NCBI RefSeq assembly: GCF_000002995.4 | Contig: NW_025062475.1 | Span: forward strand, 14,540,687-14,604,686 | Direction of reading: 5' to 3' | Origin: Brugia malayi | Lineage: Eukaryota > Nematoda > Chromadorea > Rhabditida > Onchocercidae | DNA: 64,000 bases | Part shown: positions 48,300 through 59,665 of the stretch, piece by piece | Layout of the letters: each line of letters begins with the position of its first letter | How positions within the stretch are numbered: the first letter of the stretch is position 1 | Program-made: the position numbers and the translations under genes | The notes under the pieces: model-generated | What the model saw: only the letters and a program-made list of their open reading frames with translations | Databases searched by the model: none | What the model was told of the DNA's origin: nothing

Positions 48300-49470
48300 A
48301 ATTAAATTGCCATGAGCCGGGAAATATGCCTGAAAGTATAATTAAAAGAACCAAAATATCAAAATCAAGAATTCGAGAACTTCTTAGCAAACTCGATCTA
48401 ACCCTCTCGAGTCAAATACTTCCGCGAGAGGAACTCAAGCAACAATATGAAATTAAATGGCGGATCGTCAAAGAGAAAGTCACATATCTCGAATATTATG
48501 CTGAATTGTTCGAAACAGCCAATCAAATATGGTTGGAATATCATTCAGGGGATGACTGCCACAACGAAGAGGAAGGAGGAAGAAGCGAAATATGCCAATA
48601 TGGTTGACGATTGACAAGGTATTTTAAGCTTGAGTACTAGAATTAGAGAAACTATCATTACCCTTGAAATATATAGTAATGATTATTACTTGCTACTTCA
48701 ACATTTAAATCAAGAAGATACCAGAGAATCATTCTCAGAGAATGGTGTGATTCTCTGAGAATGATTCTCTAAGTAAAATACGCACAATTACTACTGATAA
48801 TTTAGTGGGATCCAAATTTGTGAGGCAATTTCAGTAGTATCAAAGTAGCAGTTCATGAACAAAACATCCCAGTCATTCAGAAGTTAAACTACTTGATATC
48901 TTGTCTAAAAGGAGATGCATTGCAAACTATAAAAGATTATGATATAGAGCCAGAAATTTACGATGTAATAATGGGTTTACTAATGGAAAACCTTTCATTA
49001 TAGAGAAAACACTTTACAATGAACTGAATTCCATCAAAAGAAATGACCGTTATTGGAAAACAACCATCTAAGCCATGCAGAGAGTACTTTGACAGCTTAA
49101 AAATTTAGAACATCCAAATATCGAAATTTTAATTGAGAATAAATTACCAGCATGGATAGTGAATAAATTATACCAATTAAAAAAAGCGTCGATGAGTTGA
49201 TCAGTTAAAAAGGTATCCGACAATGCTTGACAAGAAATGAAGAAATTGCTAGAAGTCAAGCGGAGTCAAAGGAGAAGAAAGCAAATAGATATAATGTTAA
49301 GGATGAAACTTTAGCCTTAGCCACAATTAATTCACTAAAAGGAGACAATACAATCAAAACAAAAAGATCGAACGGATGGATTTGCCTACTGATGGAAATG
49401 AATGTAGCTGAATGTTCTACGCTCAAATTCCAGATGGAACTTTGCGGTGCATTACTTTTGTGATCTATGT
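48300..49470 (+). mobile_element. BEL/Pao-type retrotransposon gag relic
   Basis: Frames broken by stops and shifts encode segments typical of BEL/Pao Gag. An N-terminal coiled region is at 48326-48607 (KISKSRIRELLSKLDLTL, LFETANQIW). A DUF1759-like stretch is at about 48850-49000 (VIQKLNYLISCLKGDAL). Around 49015-49260 come NELNSIKRNDR, LKNLEHPNIEILIENKLPAW and RNEEIARSQAE, in shifted frames with in-frame stops. No protease, reverse transcriptase or LTR pair is seen nearby, so this is a dead fragment. It lies between the GC-richer segment and gene X. Family assignment rests on motif recognition only. Confidence 0.65.
48723..48770. repeat. Perfect inverted repeat, 21-bp arms, 6-bp loop
   Basis: Arms 48723-48743 and 48750-48770 are exact reverse complements around GGTGTG. 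The arms are built from GAGAAT and ATTCTC elements. It lies within the gag relic. Confidence 0.9.
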
Positions 49471-49520
49471 AATTCGCATGGTAATTGTGTACACAGTACT
49501 TTGACAAATAATACCTCGTA
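49420..49520 (+). pseudogene. Possible truncated EGF-like remnant upstream of the gene X membrane exon
   Basis: One frame from about 49432 reads NFAVHYFCDLCNSHGNCVHS, like the first half of an EGF module. One base later in phase, the next exon reads MCSGEFCDV, like the end of an EGF module (G-x-F-C). The middle Cys-x-Cys part is missing and the frames differ by one. Either this is a broken EGF domain or a coincidence. Confidence 0.3.
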
Positions 49521-51085
49521 TGTGTTCTGGTGAATTCTGTGATGTGGCAGCATCGAAAGCTTTAATGATACCACTTGTTATTCTGACAGTTCTTTTCCTT
49601 CTACTAACACCTTGGTATCTTTTTTGATTTTGATTTTTCAAAAATTGAAATAAAATAGGAATAAAATTTGAAACTTTTAGCTTTTTTTTCTTCTAAATTA
49701 TATATTTATACATTTTACAGCTGTTTGCTGCACGAAATGTATCTGTTTCAAGCGTCATAATTTATTGTATCGTGAACCATTCACATATCGCAAAGGTGCT
49801 TGGCCTTGGTCAACCCTAGAAGCATCAACATCAAGCGAAAGTGGTGCTGATTTTTCAGCAATGAGTGCCGCAGGTTATGAATATTATCCTGAAATTGGTT
49901 AGTTTTTTAAAGCTAAAATTGTGAGCAATAATAATTTTAATATATAATATTTAACGATGCTACCAATTTGTTGTGTATAAATTTTTTTTTTCTTTCTCTT
50001 GAGAAATATGTAAAACATACACACACTTTTGAAGGTATGAAATTAAACAATTAATTGTTTATTATTTTTTTTTTAATGACGTTGTTTCATATTGATGAAA
50101 AATCGCTTGTAAATTTATGCAAAAATTTATTTTTCAATTTTTCTTTCTCAGATATCCCACGTGCGAAACTAAAATCTGGAAATGGTATGATGGATGATCA
50201 GCAGCATCGATCGTTAGCCGTATCAAGACTTCATGACTATCTCGATGATGGTATGCGTATTCCACGTGTACATCTCGATCGTGATAATGATGCATTTGAT
50301 TCTACGTCACAGTCATCAAGCGAATATACCATACGTGAAGAAATTAAACGACACGTGATCACTGATGTTACAAGAAAAGAAACCAAAAAAACATTAACCA
50401 CTGCTGATATTCACGGCACTACCGCGGAATTTCACGTATATCCACCAATTGAAGTTACAACTGAATCACATTCATCATGCCAGGTTGGATTTATTGTATA
50501 AAATAGATTTCATTTATTCCATTAAAATTTACAATCATTATTCATTTTTTATTCTAAATTTATTTTGTGAAATTTCAGGTTGGAACACATAATTCTAGTT
50601 CATTGCTGGATAAAGATGAACAAGAAAGAGGTGAAAGTATAGCAGAATTTAGCATTGGTAATGCACGACGTGATTGGAATACAACAACGAGTAGAAATTG
50701 TGAATTTAGTACGGTTAGTGATAAATAATATCTATTTTATTTCAATTAAATAAACAAAAATAAAAATGATAAACGATCAATAAAGAAATTAGCAAATATT
50801 GATCCATACAAATGGATAAATATAAATATTTTCATAATTAAAGTAAAATTATTTGTACTAAAATTAATGATAAGTAAGAATATAAGCATATGATGTAATT
50901 TCATTTCATAGGATCGTGATTTGGAATCAGTTATTAGTGATTCAATAGCTGAAGATGAAGTTTATGATAAGAAAACATCAGTGAAACGATCACATAATTT
51001 TGAACCAACTATTGGAGGTGGTACTGAGCGCTATCGGACCGAAATTACTACAACGAAATCAACAAAAGGAGTTTCAAAATATTAA
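49520..51085 (+). CDS. Gene X: single-pass membrane protein, 3' part, unknown function
   Basis: Exons 49520-49614, 49721-49897, 50152-50483, 50579-50713 and 50912-51085. The first exon reads MCSGEFCDV and then a strong membrane segment, ALMIPLVILTVLFLLLTP. The second starts VCCTKCICFKRHN, a Cys/Lys juxtamembrane stretch, then RKGAWPWSTLEASTSSESGA. The last three exons are in phase and encode about 210 hydrophilic residues (for example DDQQHRSLAVSRLHDYLDDG and TIREEIKRHVITDVTRKETK) ending VSKY. This suggests a receptor with an EGF-like outside and a long cytoplasmic tail. The layout recalls nematode hemidesmosome receptors such as MUP-4/MUA-3, but that link is a guess. Oddity: the membrane exon leaves phase 2 while exon 2 needs phase 1, so the gene as read has a frame break. 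The 5' portion is absent, replaced by the gag relic. The last four exons look intact. Confidence 0.6.
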
Positions 51086-51108
51086 AATTCATTAAATATT
51101 TTATTTCA

Positions 51109-51114
51109 AATAAA
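51109..51114 (+). promoter_or_regulatory. Putative polyadenylation signal of gene X
   Basis: AATAAA 24 nt after the stop codon. The equivalent position in the decayed copy at 42.7 kb reads AGTAAA. Confidence 0.4.
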
Positions 51115-53262
51115 GCATTTAATGCCTACCTTACGATTTACCTATTATTAATGAATGTCTTCTTTTTTTTATTAATTATAATAAATTTATGTTACTTTTA
51201 GTCGTATAACTTTTGCTATAATTCTATATTATTCAACAATGTTTTCTTGCAAAGTTTGCTAGCTTATATTTCTTGATAATATGTTGGTTTTTTCTTTCTT
51301 TTTTTTTTTTTTTTTTATAACGGGATTTTCTCCTTTTGCTGTTTTTTTTTCGTTTGTTTGTTTGTTTGTTTTGTCAAATTTTGTAAACATTTTTTTTTTT
51401 TTTTTTCTATATTGAATAGCTGCCTTTTTTTCATATATTTTCACATTAATTTGTTCCAATTACAGGATTGAGAATAAGTTTTTTCTTTGTAGATCCTCTG
51501 AAAAAATGTTTTGCAATACTTTTTGATCCATAAAGTATATGCAATATAATTTTGATTTAGAAGCAAACATAGCTATATTCGATAAATTTTTAGCAATAAT
51601 ATTCCTTCTTTAAATTGTAACTAACAAATTTATATTGTATGTTTGAGATAATAAATTCACATTGCCATAATTTTCCTCTTTTCATACATAATTTTTGAAA
51701 TTTACAAATAAAAAGGAAAAAAATAAATTCAATTGGTGTTTTAATATGTACTATTATATACTAATTAAAGTATTTTTATTACGAATGTAAAAATTTTCGA
51801 CTAGATTTGATTTATTAAATTAATTAATAATTGCATAAATCACTTTTTTTTCAATGAAATCAAATAATTTATATTTTATTTTAATCAAAAGTCATTTGAA
51901 TTAAAAGTATACATCATGTATCGAATAAATGTCCTTTAAGAAAAGAGGTGAATGTGACATTAAGCTCAATTTTTAAGATTTTAATTTATGAATTATGCAA
52001 AAGTTAAGTACATATTCAATATGAATAACAAGTAAAGAAGATGTTAGAGAACAATTTTTTTCCAATAAAAATAAATGAAATTCATTTTGACAATAATTTC
52101 CATTGAGTTTAGATTCTATGTCTAGTGTTATTGTAGAAAGTACTACTATGATATGAAGTGACGACTGCTCTCTGTGAAAAATTTTGATTTTTTTTTTTTA
52201 AAGAAATATTTAGAATTAAAATTGGATGCAAATTATGTTGTATAAATAAAAAAAAAAAAAAAAAAAAAAATGAATGAAATAAAAAAAAGCAATATGTAAC
52301 CGGAAATGATTAGAATAATAGCATAAATTAAAATTTTTTAATGCTAGTATCTCGACAAAACACAGGTGAAATATAATAATTTTAAGAAATATTTCTACAA
52401 ATGTAAACACTTGCTTATTTAACATTGCATCACTAGAAATAGATGAAATTATAATTTTAAAAATTTTATGAGATTATTTGATGTCATTATAAATATCAAA
52501 TGATTATATAGTTTAATATTCTTAATAATTCACTTTGAATGTTTTAGAGAGAACTTCCTCGTCTTACTTCATTTAACGACTATTTCAATAACTAAGTTTT
52601 ATTTGAGCAGTATTCAAAACCATTCGAAATTATTAAATAGTTGAAATAAATGAGATCATTAATTTATGCTCGACATAATTAATGCAAATTTTCACAATGT
52701 CTACTACAATCATATAAGCATAGGACGACTGGATAATAAAAACAAAAAAAAGCAAAGATAATAATAAGTGACGGAGAGTTGAGATGAAGAATAATAATGA
52801 AATAATTCAGTTCTGATTTCAATGGAATAAGTATTTCGTGCAGAAAATTAAGGGCACTTAATGATATTATGATTTTGACAGAGATTTTTAAATTGATAAA
52901 AAGGAGAATCCTTCCAAATTAAAATAGTAATAATAAGTGCAAGCACTTCTTATTTTCTTTTATTTTCTCCATCAAAATAAAACATTAATAGATGATGAAG
53001 AACAAACGCTTTCTTTCTTTTTTATATATAACTTTTATTTATTGTGCAATAAAGATTGAGTAACGACTCATAACATTATAGATTAATATATTTGGCAGAT
53101 ATCTACAATACTCCACAGCAGAACTTCATTAGCTTGATGAATAGATTTCACCCGTGCTTCGATGACTCTTAGATGGTACCTTTTGATTAATTAAACGGAA
53201 ACTTACGTGATCTTTGACGTTACCGCCTTTACTCTTTTAAATAAAATATTGTTTGCAGCTAA
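51115..53262. repeat. Right copy of the duplicated inter-gene segment
   Basis: Collinear with 42700-44703 but diverged, with many substitutions and indels, until about 53258. From there the two become nearly identical at the receptor gene. No exon of its own was recognised. Confidence 0.7.
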
Positions 53263-55682
53263 ATGAATGACACCGTTTATTACAATGAAAGTAATTATAT
53301 CGAAATAAATGTAAGCTTACCTTATTGTACAGGCCAGGGTCTCTCATGCTGTAAGTTTACAATTTTCATTTCAACTTACTTTTCGTTACGATTCTTTGTA
53401 ACAAAGACATAAAAGATATTTTCAATAGCTCTTTTCATGAAAATATTGTTCATTGTTCTAATCAATGAATAAAAGAATTTTAGAGACAAATATGATAGAT
53501 TGTTTGTGCCATTGATTGTTTATTTTTTAAATCGGTTGTGAAAAAATAGTAGCATGAAATTACTGTATTCCCAATATTCTATTTATATTAAATAAATTCA
53601 ATATTGTGCTAAACCACATATTTTGATAGTAAACAAAATCGCGATACGTTTGTTTAGCAGCTTTATACAACAGACGCCACGTGGTAGCGTGTCTTGCAAC
53701 AGTTGGTAATGTTATTATTATTCCTTTCATATTGTTTTTAATATTTACAAAAGTGAAAGATGGATTTTTCAAATATTTCACACTGAATTTAATGATTGTT
53801 TGCGTAACATCGGCTATTGCTGCTTCTATAATTGATGCAATTAATGTTGCAAAACTATTTATTTCTATTACAGAAAGCAAATTACATTTGTAAGTTTCGC
53901 TTTCAATTCATTTCGATTCATTTTCAATTCATTTAGATTGTCACAAGTGTCTCTTTAGTTTCAGTTTGCAATAATAAAGTGTTTGGGATAATAAAGTACT
54001 GATGTAAAATTAATACCTACATAAGGATGAATAGAAAAAGATCAAATTTCTCACATTTTTTTCACAATTCAAAAAAATCAGATCTATTTTGTATTAAAAT
54101 GATCGATATTGGAATTTCATGATCTGACAATTTGATCAACTTATAAAGCAATCGTTATTTTTAGATTTGAAATTCGAGAATGGATGCGATTTTATGTCAA
54201 ATTAGGAAGCATTTGGTTTCATGCCTTAACACTCTATGCAGTCATAATTTGTTACTTACCCTACGTGAAACCTTTTTTTTATACAAAAAAGTTTTCCAAT
54301 AGGTAAGTATTATTCTTCATTTCTTTTACTTTTTACGATAGAAAATTATTATTATATTATTTTAATGTGAAATCTCAAAATGTATGTGTTGAAATAAAGC
54401 TTTGATTTGGAGTATAATATATGAAGGCTATTTCATTTTCTGTTCTTTTTTCCGCACATTTGGTTTTTCCTACTGAAATGTATTTTCTGGATCTGAATTG
54501 AAATTATTGATGGTTTATTATCTTTTCTCTATTTTCAGGAGTCAAAAACCATACTATGTTGCATTACATACTTCAATTCTTATTTGGAGTACTTCTGTAA
54601 CTTATCTATTTACAGAGTCCATATATCGTATACCTTATTTTCTAACACATATCACATTGTTTATTTCATTATTCATTGCTGCTCTAATAGTAAAATTTTA
54701 TAAATTTTGAAACTGTAAGAAATTCCATCAAAATAATTATATTCCTTAGAATGAGGAATATAATTACGATTAGTCAGGTAGAAGTATTTGAGAAGGTAAT
54801 TTTTTTCGTAAATTCAAGTAATTTCATTTTAACTATCACACACTTTTCTAAACTCAGTGATAACTTTAAATGAAATTATCAATGATCTCTGCAACAATAA
54901 TCATTTCGTTATTGCAGGGATCGTTTAAAATAAGTATGTATAAACCACTCGGTGTTGACTCTATTCGAGTTGCAAAAGCGCAACAGAAGCGTTTATATTC
55001 ATTCATTTTATATAGTTATTCCATTGAATTCATCACTTTGCCTATGTTTGGTAAGTTTTCATCATTTGTACTAATATCATTTTAAAGATGCTAAACTTTA
55101 ATTATTAACAAATAAAAACTTATCACAACATTGATGCATTTTCACTGAAATTATAATTTGATTAGAAGATTTGCCAGAAGTCCTTTCAGTTCTCCTCAAA
55201 ATTACTATCGTATCTTAAATTAGAAATGACGAGTTCATAAAATTATAGCTTAGCCTATTTCTTTTACTCTATCATATTTTTTTTTTACTGAAAATTGAGA
55301 TTAACACAAGTACATTTTAGTTAACGCATGCGCAAATGTTTTCTGTATATCTGCTGGTTGCGAAAGCGATTTTCTTGCTAGTTATTTCAAAAAAACACTT
55401 CATTTAATTATATATTACTCTTATGAGGTAACTAATTTGGATTATCATCATTATCTTTCTTCCTCGTCTTTAGTGCAATGTTTTAGTGTTATGTAATTTT
55501 AGATACGATCGATCGCTATTATCACCATTACTATTCTTGCCCTTGAGCCATATCGCCATGCAACTTTTTCATTGTTTAGTAGAAGAAAATGGACTTCGGA
55601 AGTGAAATCAATTCAAACGGTAAAAATATACTTTGTAAAAATACTAAATGAGCAGAAAATAGACAGAATTAAATGCTACTGA
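53263..55682 (+). CDS. 7TM G-protein-coupled receptor-like protein, copy 2 (GPCR2)
   Basis: Exons 53263-53350, 53661-53889, 54165-54302, 54539-54689, 54918-55050, 55321-55427 and 55503-55682 join in phase to 1026 nt and 341 aa. Exons 1-5 and their introns match GPCR1 with a handful of differences. One is a Val to Glu change at the end of TM2 (ITVSKL to ITESKL), also Glu in GPCR3; another is an 8-bp deletion in intron 3. From the middle of exon 6 the sequence switches to a GPCR3-like version (FKKTLHLIIYYSYE instead of FKMILNLIIYYFYE). Exon 7 keeps IRSIAIITITILALEPYRHA but its tail diverges and stops earlier (KIDRIKCY). Same likely role as GPCR1: plasma-membrane receptor, ligand unknown. The start lies 4 nt after GTTTGCAG. 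Confidence 0.82.
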
Positions 55683-55759
55683 AATGATAATTGCACTTTG
55701 ACCAATTTTTTCTTCCTAATTTTGAAGTTGCATTCCATTTCTATAATATCTTTTATATT

Positions 55760-56545
55760 ATGGCTTGGCTTAGCGAACGAACATTTGTGTAGGAAGAATT
55801 CGCACATTCTTGCTGCAAATGCTTTGGTCGCCAAAAAAGACCAGTACGGAATAAGCAAATGCTGTCACAAGAAACCACAACGAAAGGTCACATCTGGCGG
55901 TATTGACAGAGCAGAACGGTTTTTAACACGTTGTCTTTTCTTCGCGAGACAGATTCCATTTACGTTCTCAAAGAGGCTGGCTGGCCGATGTATGATAATA
56001 TGTGTCCCTGTCGTCCGATTTCAGGCCAAGTGGATGGCTGATGGATGTGTTTAAGGCTGAGATTGTTGTGGTAGTTTATTTGAAGATGATAATATTGGTC
56101 GCGTAACCAGTACAGTGGACATTTAGGATGGTGCGGAGGGAGCGCTGATGGAACGTTCAAGATCTGCTGTCGTGAAATTCGAAATAATCTCGCGAATGTC
56201 CAAATAACTTATAATATATATAAAATACTCACACTCATAATACTAAAATTTGTCTTAATTGAACATTAGAACTGTAAAACTGTTTCAAATTGCACCATGT
56301 AAGCAATCATCTATTCCCATTGTAGTTGAGCTTATCTGCTTGTCTAGACGTTTTCATCTCATAACAAATGGTATATGCATTGTTTAACATGTTAAAAACT
56401 GCTCCTTTGTTCCAAACCAAATTTGCTTGCAATGTCGAAATACTGTAGAGGTTTTCTAAGCTAATAGTCCTTCTTTGAGAAGCTACAATATTAGAACCCA
56501 TCCCTTACTATAGAAATAGTAAAGATCATCTGATAGCTCTTTAAT
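55760..56545. repeat. GC-richer duplicated segment, copy 2
   Basis: Counterpart of 47194-48040, starting soon after the GPCR2 stop and ending near 56545. It carries an open plus-strand frame (to 56054) that is broken in copy 1, so it is probably not a conserved gene. Confidence 0.7.
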
Positions 56546-57230
56546 CACTGTAATCACTGCTTGTTGCAAGTCAATGCCCACTGTAGAAGGATTTAAATCC
56601 TTTGTTTTCATCTGTTTTTCTTTACCAATAAACTATAGTTCGACCAAAGCTCTCCGAAACCCAAAACAAATTCAATAAAACCTTTTCTAGGCCTTTCTCC
56701 CACCTCCTTTGAAAAGGCTTCTTAATCGTCATCTCCAAAGATGACAGTCGCATAAAACAAAGTTTTGGACCGCCTCTGCGATTTTCAATGATCAATGCAT
56801 CTTACACCTGTTATTTTGTTCCTTACACGCCGTTCAGGTACTTTGTATCTTAAAGGATGTAATCGTTTCTTTTTGCTTTTTTAAATGATCTTTTTAGATA
56901 AATTGCTGTATGTGCAGAACTGATCTCATCCTTTACACCTGAAGTTCATCTACCAAACTGAACAAAATAGTAGCGAATAGATTTGTTTAGAGTATCATTC
57001 CTGTAGACGGACAGTTTTGTCTTCTTGTTCTCCTAAGTGATTGCCCTAAAGCTAATCAGTCTACCTGACCCATGGACATACTTTGTTTGACTGTGCACTT
57101 CGGTCATAATTGACTTGGGAAACCGCACCCGAGACATATGCAGTGCAACTTCAGAAAGGTCACACAAGTTTCCATGACACAATGAAGAGTTGCAGAGGAG
57201 ATTTTACATGTAATCTATAATTAAGCTACA
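56546..57230. other. GC-richer unexplained segment, possible mobile-element relic
   Basis: Clearly less AT-rich than the surroundings. Both strands have short open frames with interruptions and no named motif. It adjoins the duplicated segment, which supports an old insertion, but the family is unknown. Confidence 0.3.
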
Positions 57231-59405
57231 ATTCAAAGTATATTTACATATGATAAATGATAAAGAAACTTATCACAGATCATTATTCTTTGGTAGAGGA
57301 TGCATTAGAGCTTTTAATATTTGTAGCATTTATTTACTGTTAGTCTTTTTTTTTTTTATAAAAAATTCTTTTTACCATTTTATCGCTGAACCATAAATGA
57401 ATCTGCATTCTGCTTGACTTTTTTATTTTTATTTTTTAGATTTTTATTTTAAAATTCAATGTTAAAAACATTGTAAAGAATATATTTTATCATCCATTCA
57501 CAAATCAGTTGCAATTTGAGTCGTTTGTTTTATATCTTTCATTCAGCAATGGATATCTACCAAAATAAGAACTACGGAGTAGCTTTTTCATTGTTTATCT
57601 ATAAATCAAAAAAAAAAAAAACAGTGAAATATTTTAATTTTTGATAAGACAAGCGATGAGCAAAAGAATTGATAGGAAAGATAAAATAGATAATATGTTC
57701 CTGGTTTTCTCATTTGTCATAGATGATAACTGCAATAATCGGATTAATTAATCCTATCACTTTTTTAAGTAAGAGCAGTAAACTGATGTTAACTTCTCGT
57801 GGCTTAAAAATCTGGCATGATTTTGAAGCAAACTGACTTACTTTGCCACTAGCAATCGTAGCAAATGGCCATTTTCCAATGATTTTGACCTGTTGAAAAC
57901 TGATAGATGCTTAAAAAATTATTTTTATTTATATAAAAAAGTAAATATTATCGATGGTAATTAAGCTGTTGAGAGCCTTTCATTTTATGGAATAAATATT
58001 TAATTAATTATCATTTCCAGCTGTAGTCTGAATTTTCTAATATATTCAGCAGTTGTAGTCAGCATTTTCTGATGTATTCAGTAATAATCTCGATGAGCAG
58101 ATGGTCTGTTTCTAAAGTTGTTTTCAGCTGTTGATAAGATATTTTACAATATCATTTAATTTGATTTAAATTTAATTATTATAAATGAGATGATGCATTC
58201 ACATAAAACAGATAGCTTAGCTTCATATTTACTGATTTAACAATTTTGGAATCAATTTTAATTTAACATAGCTATGAATTTTCTAAATCTAAAAAACTAA
58301 ATTATATTTTATTCAAGAATAGCAAGAAATTTCAGTTATGAAACCAATAAATATTACACTTTCTTCTAATCGAAATTGAATAGTACAGGAAAAAAAATTA
58401 AAACTTTCAAAATAATCTTTTTTATCTGTTTAATTCCATCTTTTTTAATGTGAATATTACTAAATATATAATTATTTAAGTAAAATTTATGTAATTGCTG
58501 AAAATTTCAAGATTCTTCTTTACGCAGTAAATTAGCAACGACAATGGCTGAATGCGATTGGTATATCATATTGAGATTTCAATCGATTATCACTGAAATT
58601 TTTAAAGCAAAAACCTAAAACAATTTTGTATTTTCCCTTATAAAAGGAAAAATACAAAATTTAAAGTATAAAATTCATTTAGAATATATTTTTGCTTGAA
58701 ATGATCAAGTTAGTTTTACTAATTTGCCATTATTACTATTTAATAACTTGATAAACTATCATATTTGAAGAAGGAATAAAAAAAAAATACGCATATTTCG
58801 ACTTGAGAAAGAAAGGAAATTAGCAAAATTTATGATCACTAATGAAAATGAAATAAAAGTTAAAAATTTATAAAAATTTATGTGAAAGCTACTACCATCA
58901 GCAAAAATTTCATTTCACATTCAGTGCTAGTCAGAAAAATTAGTCAACAAAAATAATCAAATAATAAGTCATTATTGATGACGAATTTTCTATCTCATAA
59001 GTCATTTTACAACATTCATATAGCAGGTAGCTATTTTCAAATGTCATACTAATTACCTTAATAAAGTTTTTAATGACTTAAGTCATATCATACTAAACGA
59101 TAAACAACCCTAATGACGCGTGAGATAATAATTTCAGTAATGTCTGAATAAAGTGACATGAAACTTTAAATTGCAATTATGTCTTATTGGTGAGATTATT
59201 ACCTGCAATAATTACTACCGCTATTGGCATCAGTTTTAACGCGCTATTAATATCATAAAGGTAAGACAAATCGATACCTGTCGATCAAATCAAAAATAAA
59301 TTTACAGTATTTATTGTCCGAAATAATTTAAGCTTTCATATTGAATTGCAATTTAAACTTTCAAAAAGATTATTGAAGCCAAAAAAAAGACAATTCAAAT
59401 GTATG

Positions 59406-59437
<32 letters not shown>

Positions 59438-59665
59438 TATATTTAAATAAGATGAATGAATAATCTTTTTTTGTAATGCTTCAAATTTCTACAAACATGG
59501 CGCATTTATATAGTTTTGAAAGTGCATCCTCTGACCTGGTGAGACTTGCAATAGTGATCGAAATAGTAATTACGTGATTAGTATTTCTATGTCACGTAGA
59601 AGATTACGTCACAGTTAACTTAAATACTTCCTTGATAGCGTGAAGAAATTATTGTTTTTAGCGGA
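57231..59665. other. Intergenic region before GPCR3
   Basis: AT-rich; no gene seen. It contains a ~36-bp tandem pair at 58017-58082 (CAGC/TTGTAGTC then TATTCAG), an inverted repeat at 58623-58660 and a ~31-nt T run near 59407. The diverged duplication seen upstream of GPCR1 and GPCR2 is not evident here. Confidence 0.45.
58623..58660. repeat. Inverted repeat, 17-bp arms
   Basis: Arms 58623-58639 and 58644-58660 pair with one mismatch around the loop ATAA. Confidence 0.75.

Noticed and set aside
48723..48770. Heat-shock element, because of GAAT/ATTC spacing
   Set aside because: The spacing does not keep a regular nGAAn/nTTCn 5-bp register across the site, and no heat-shock gene is adjacent.
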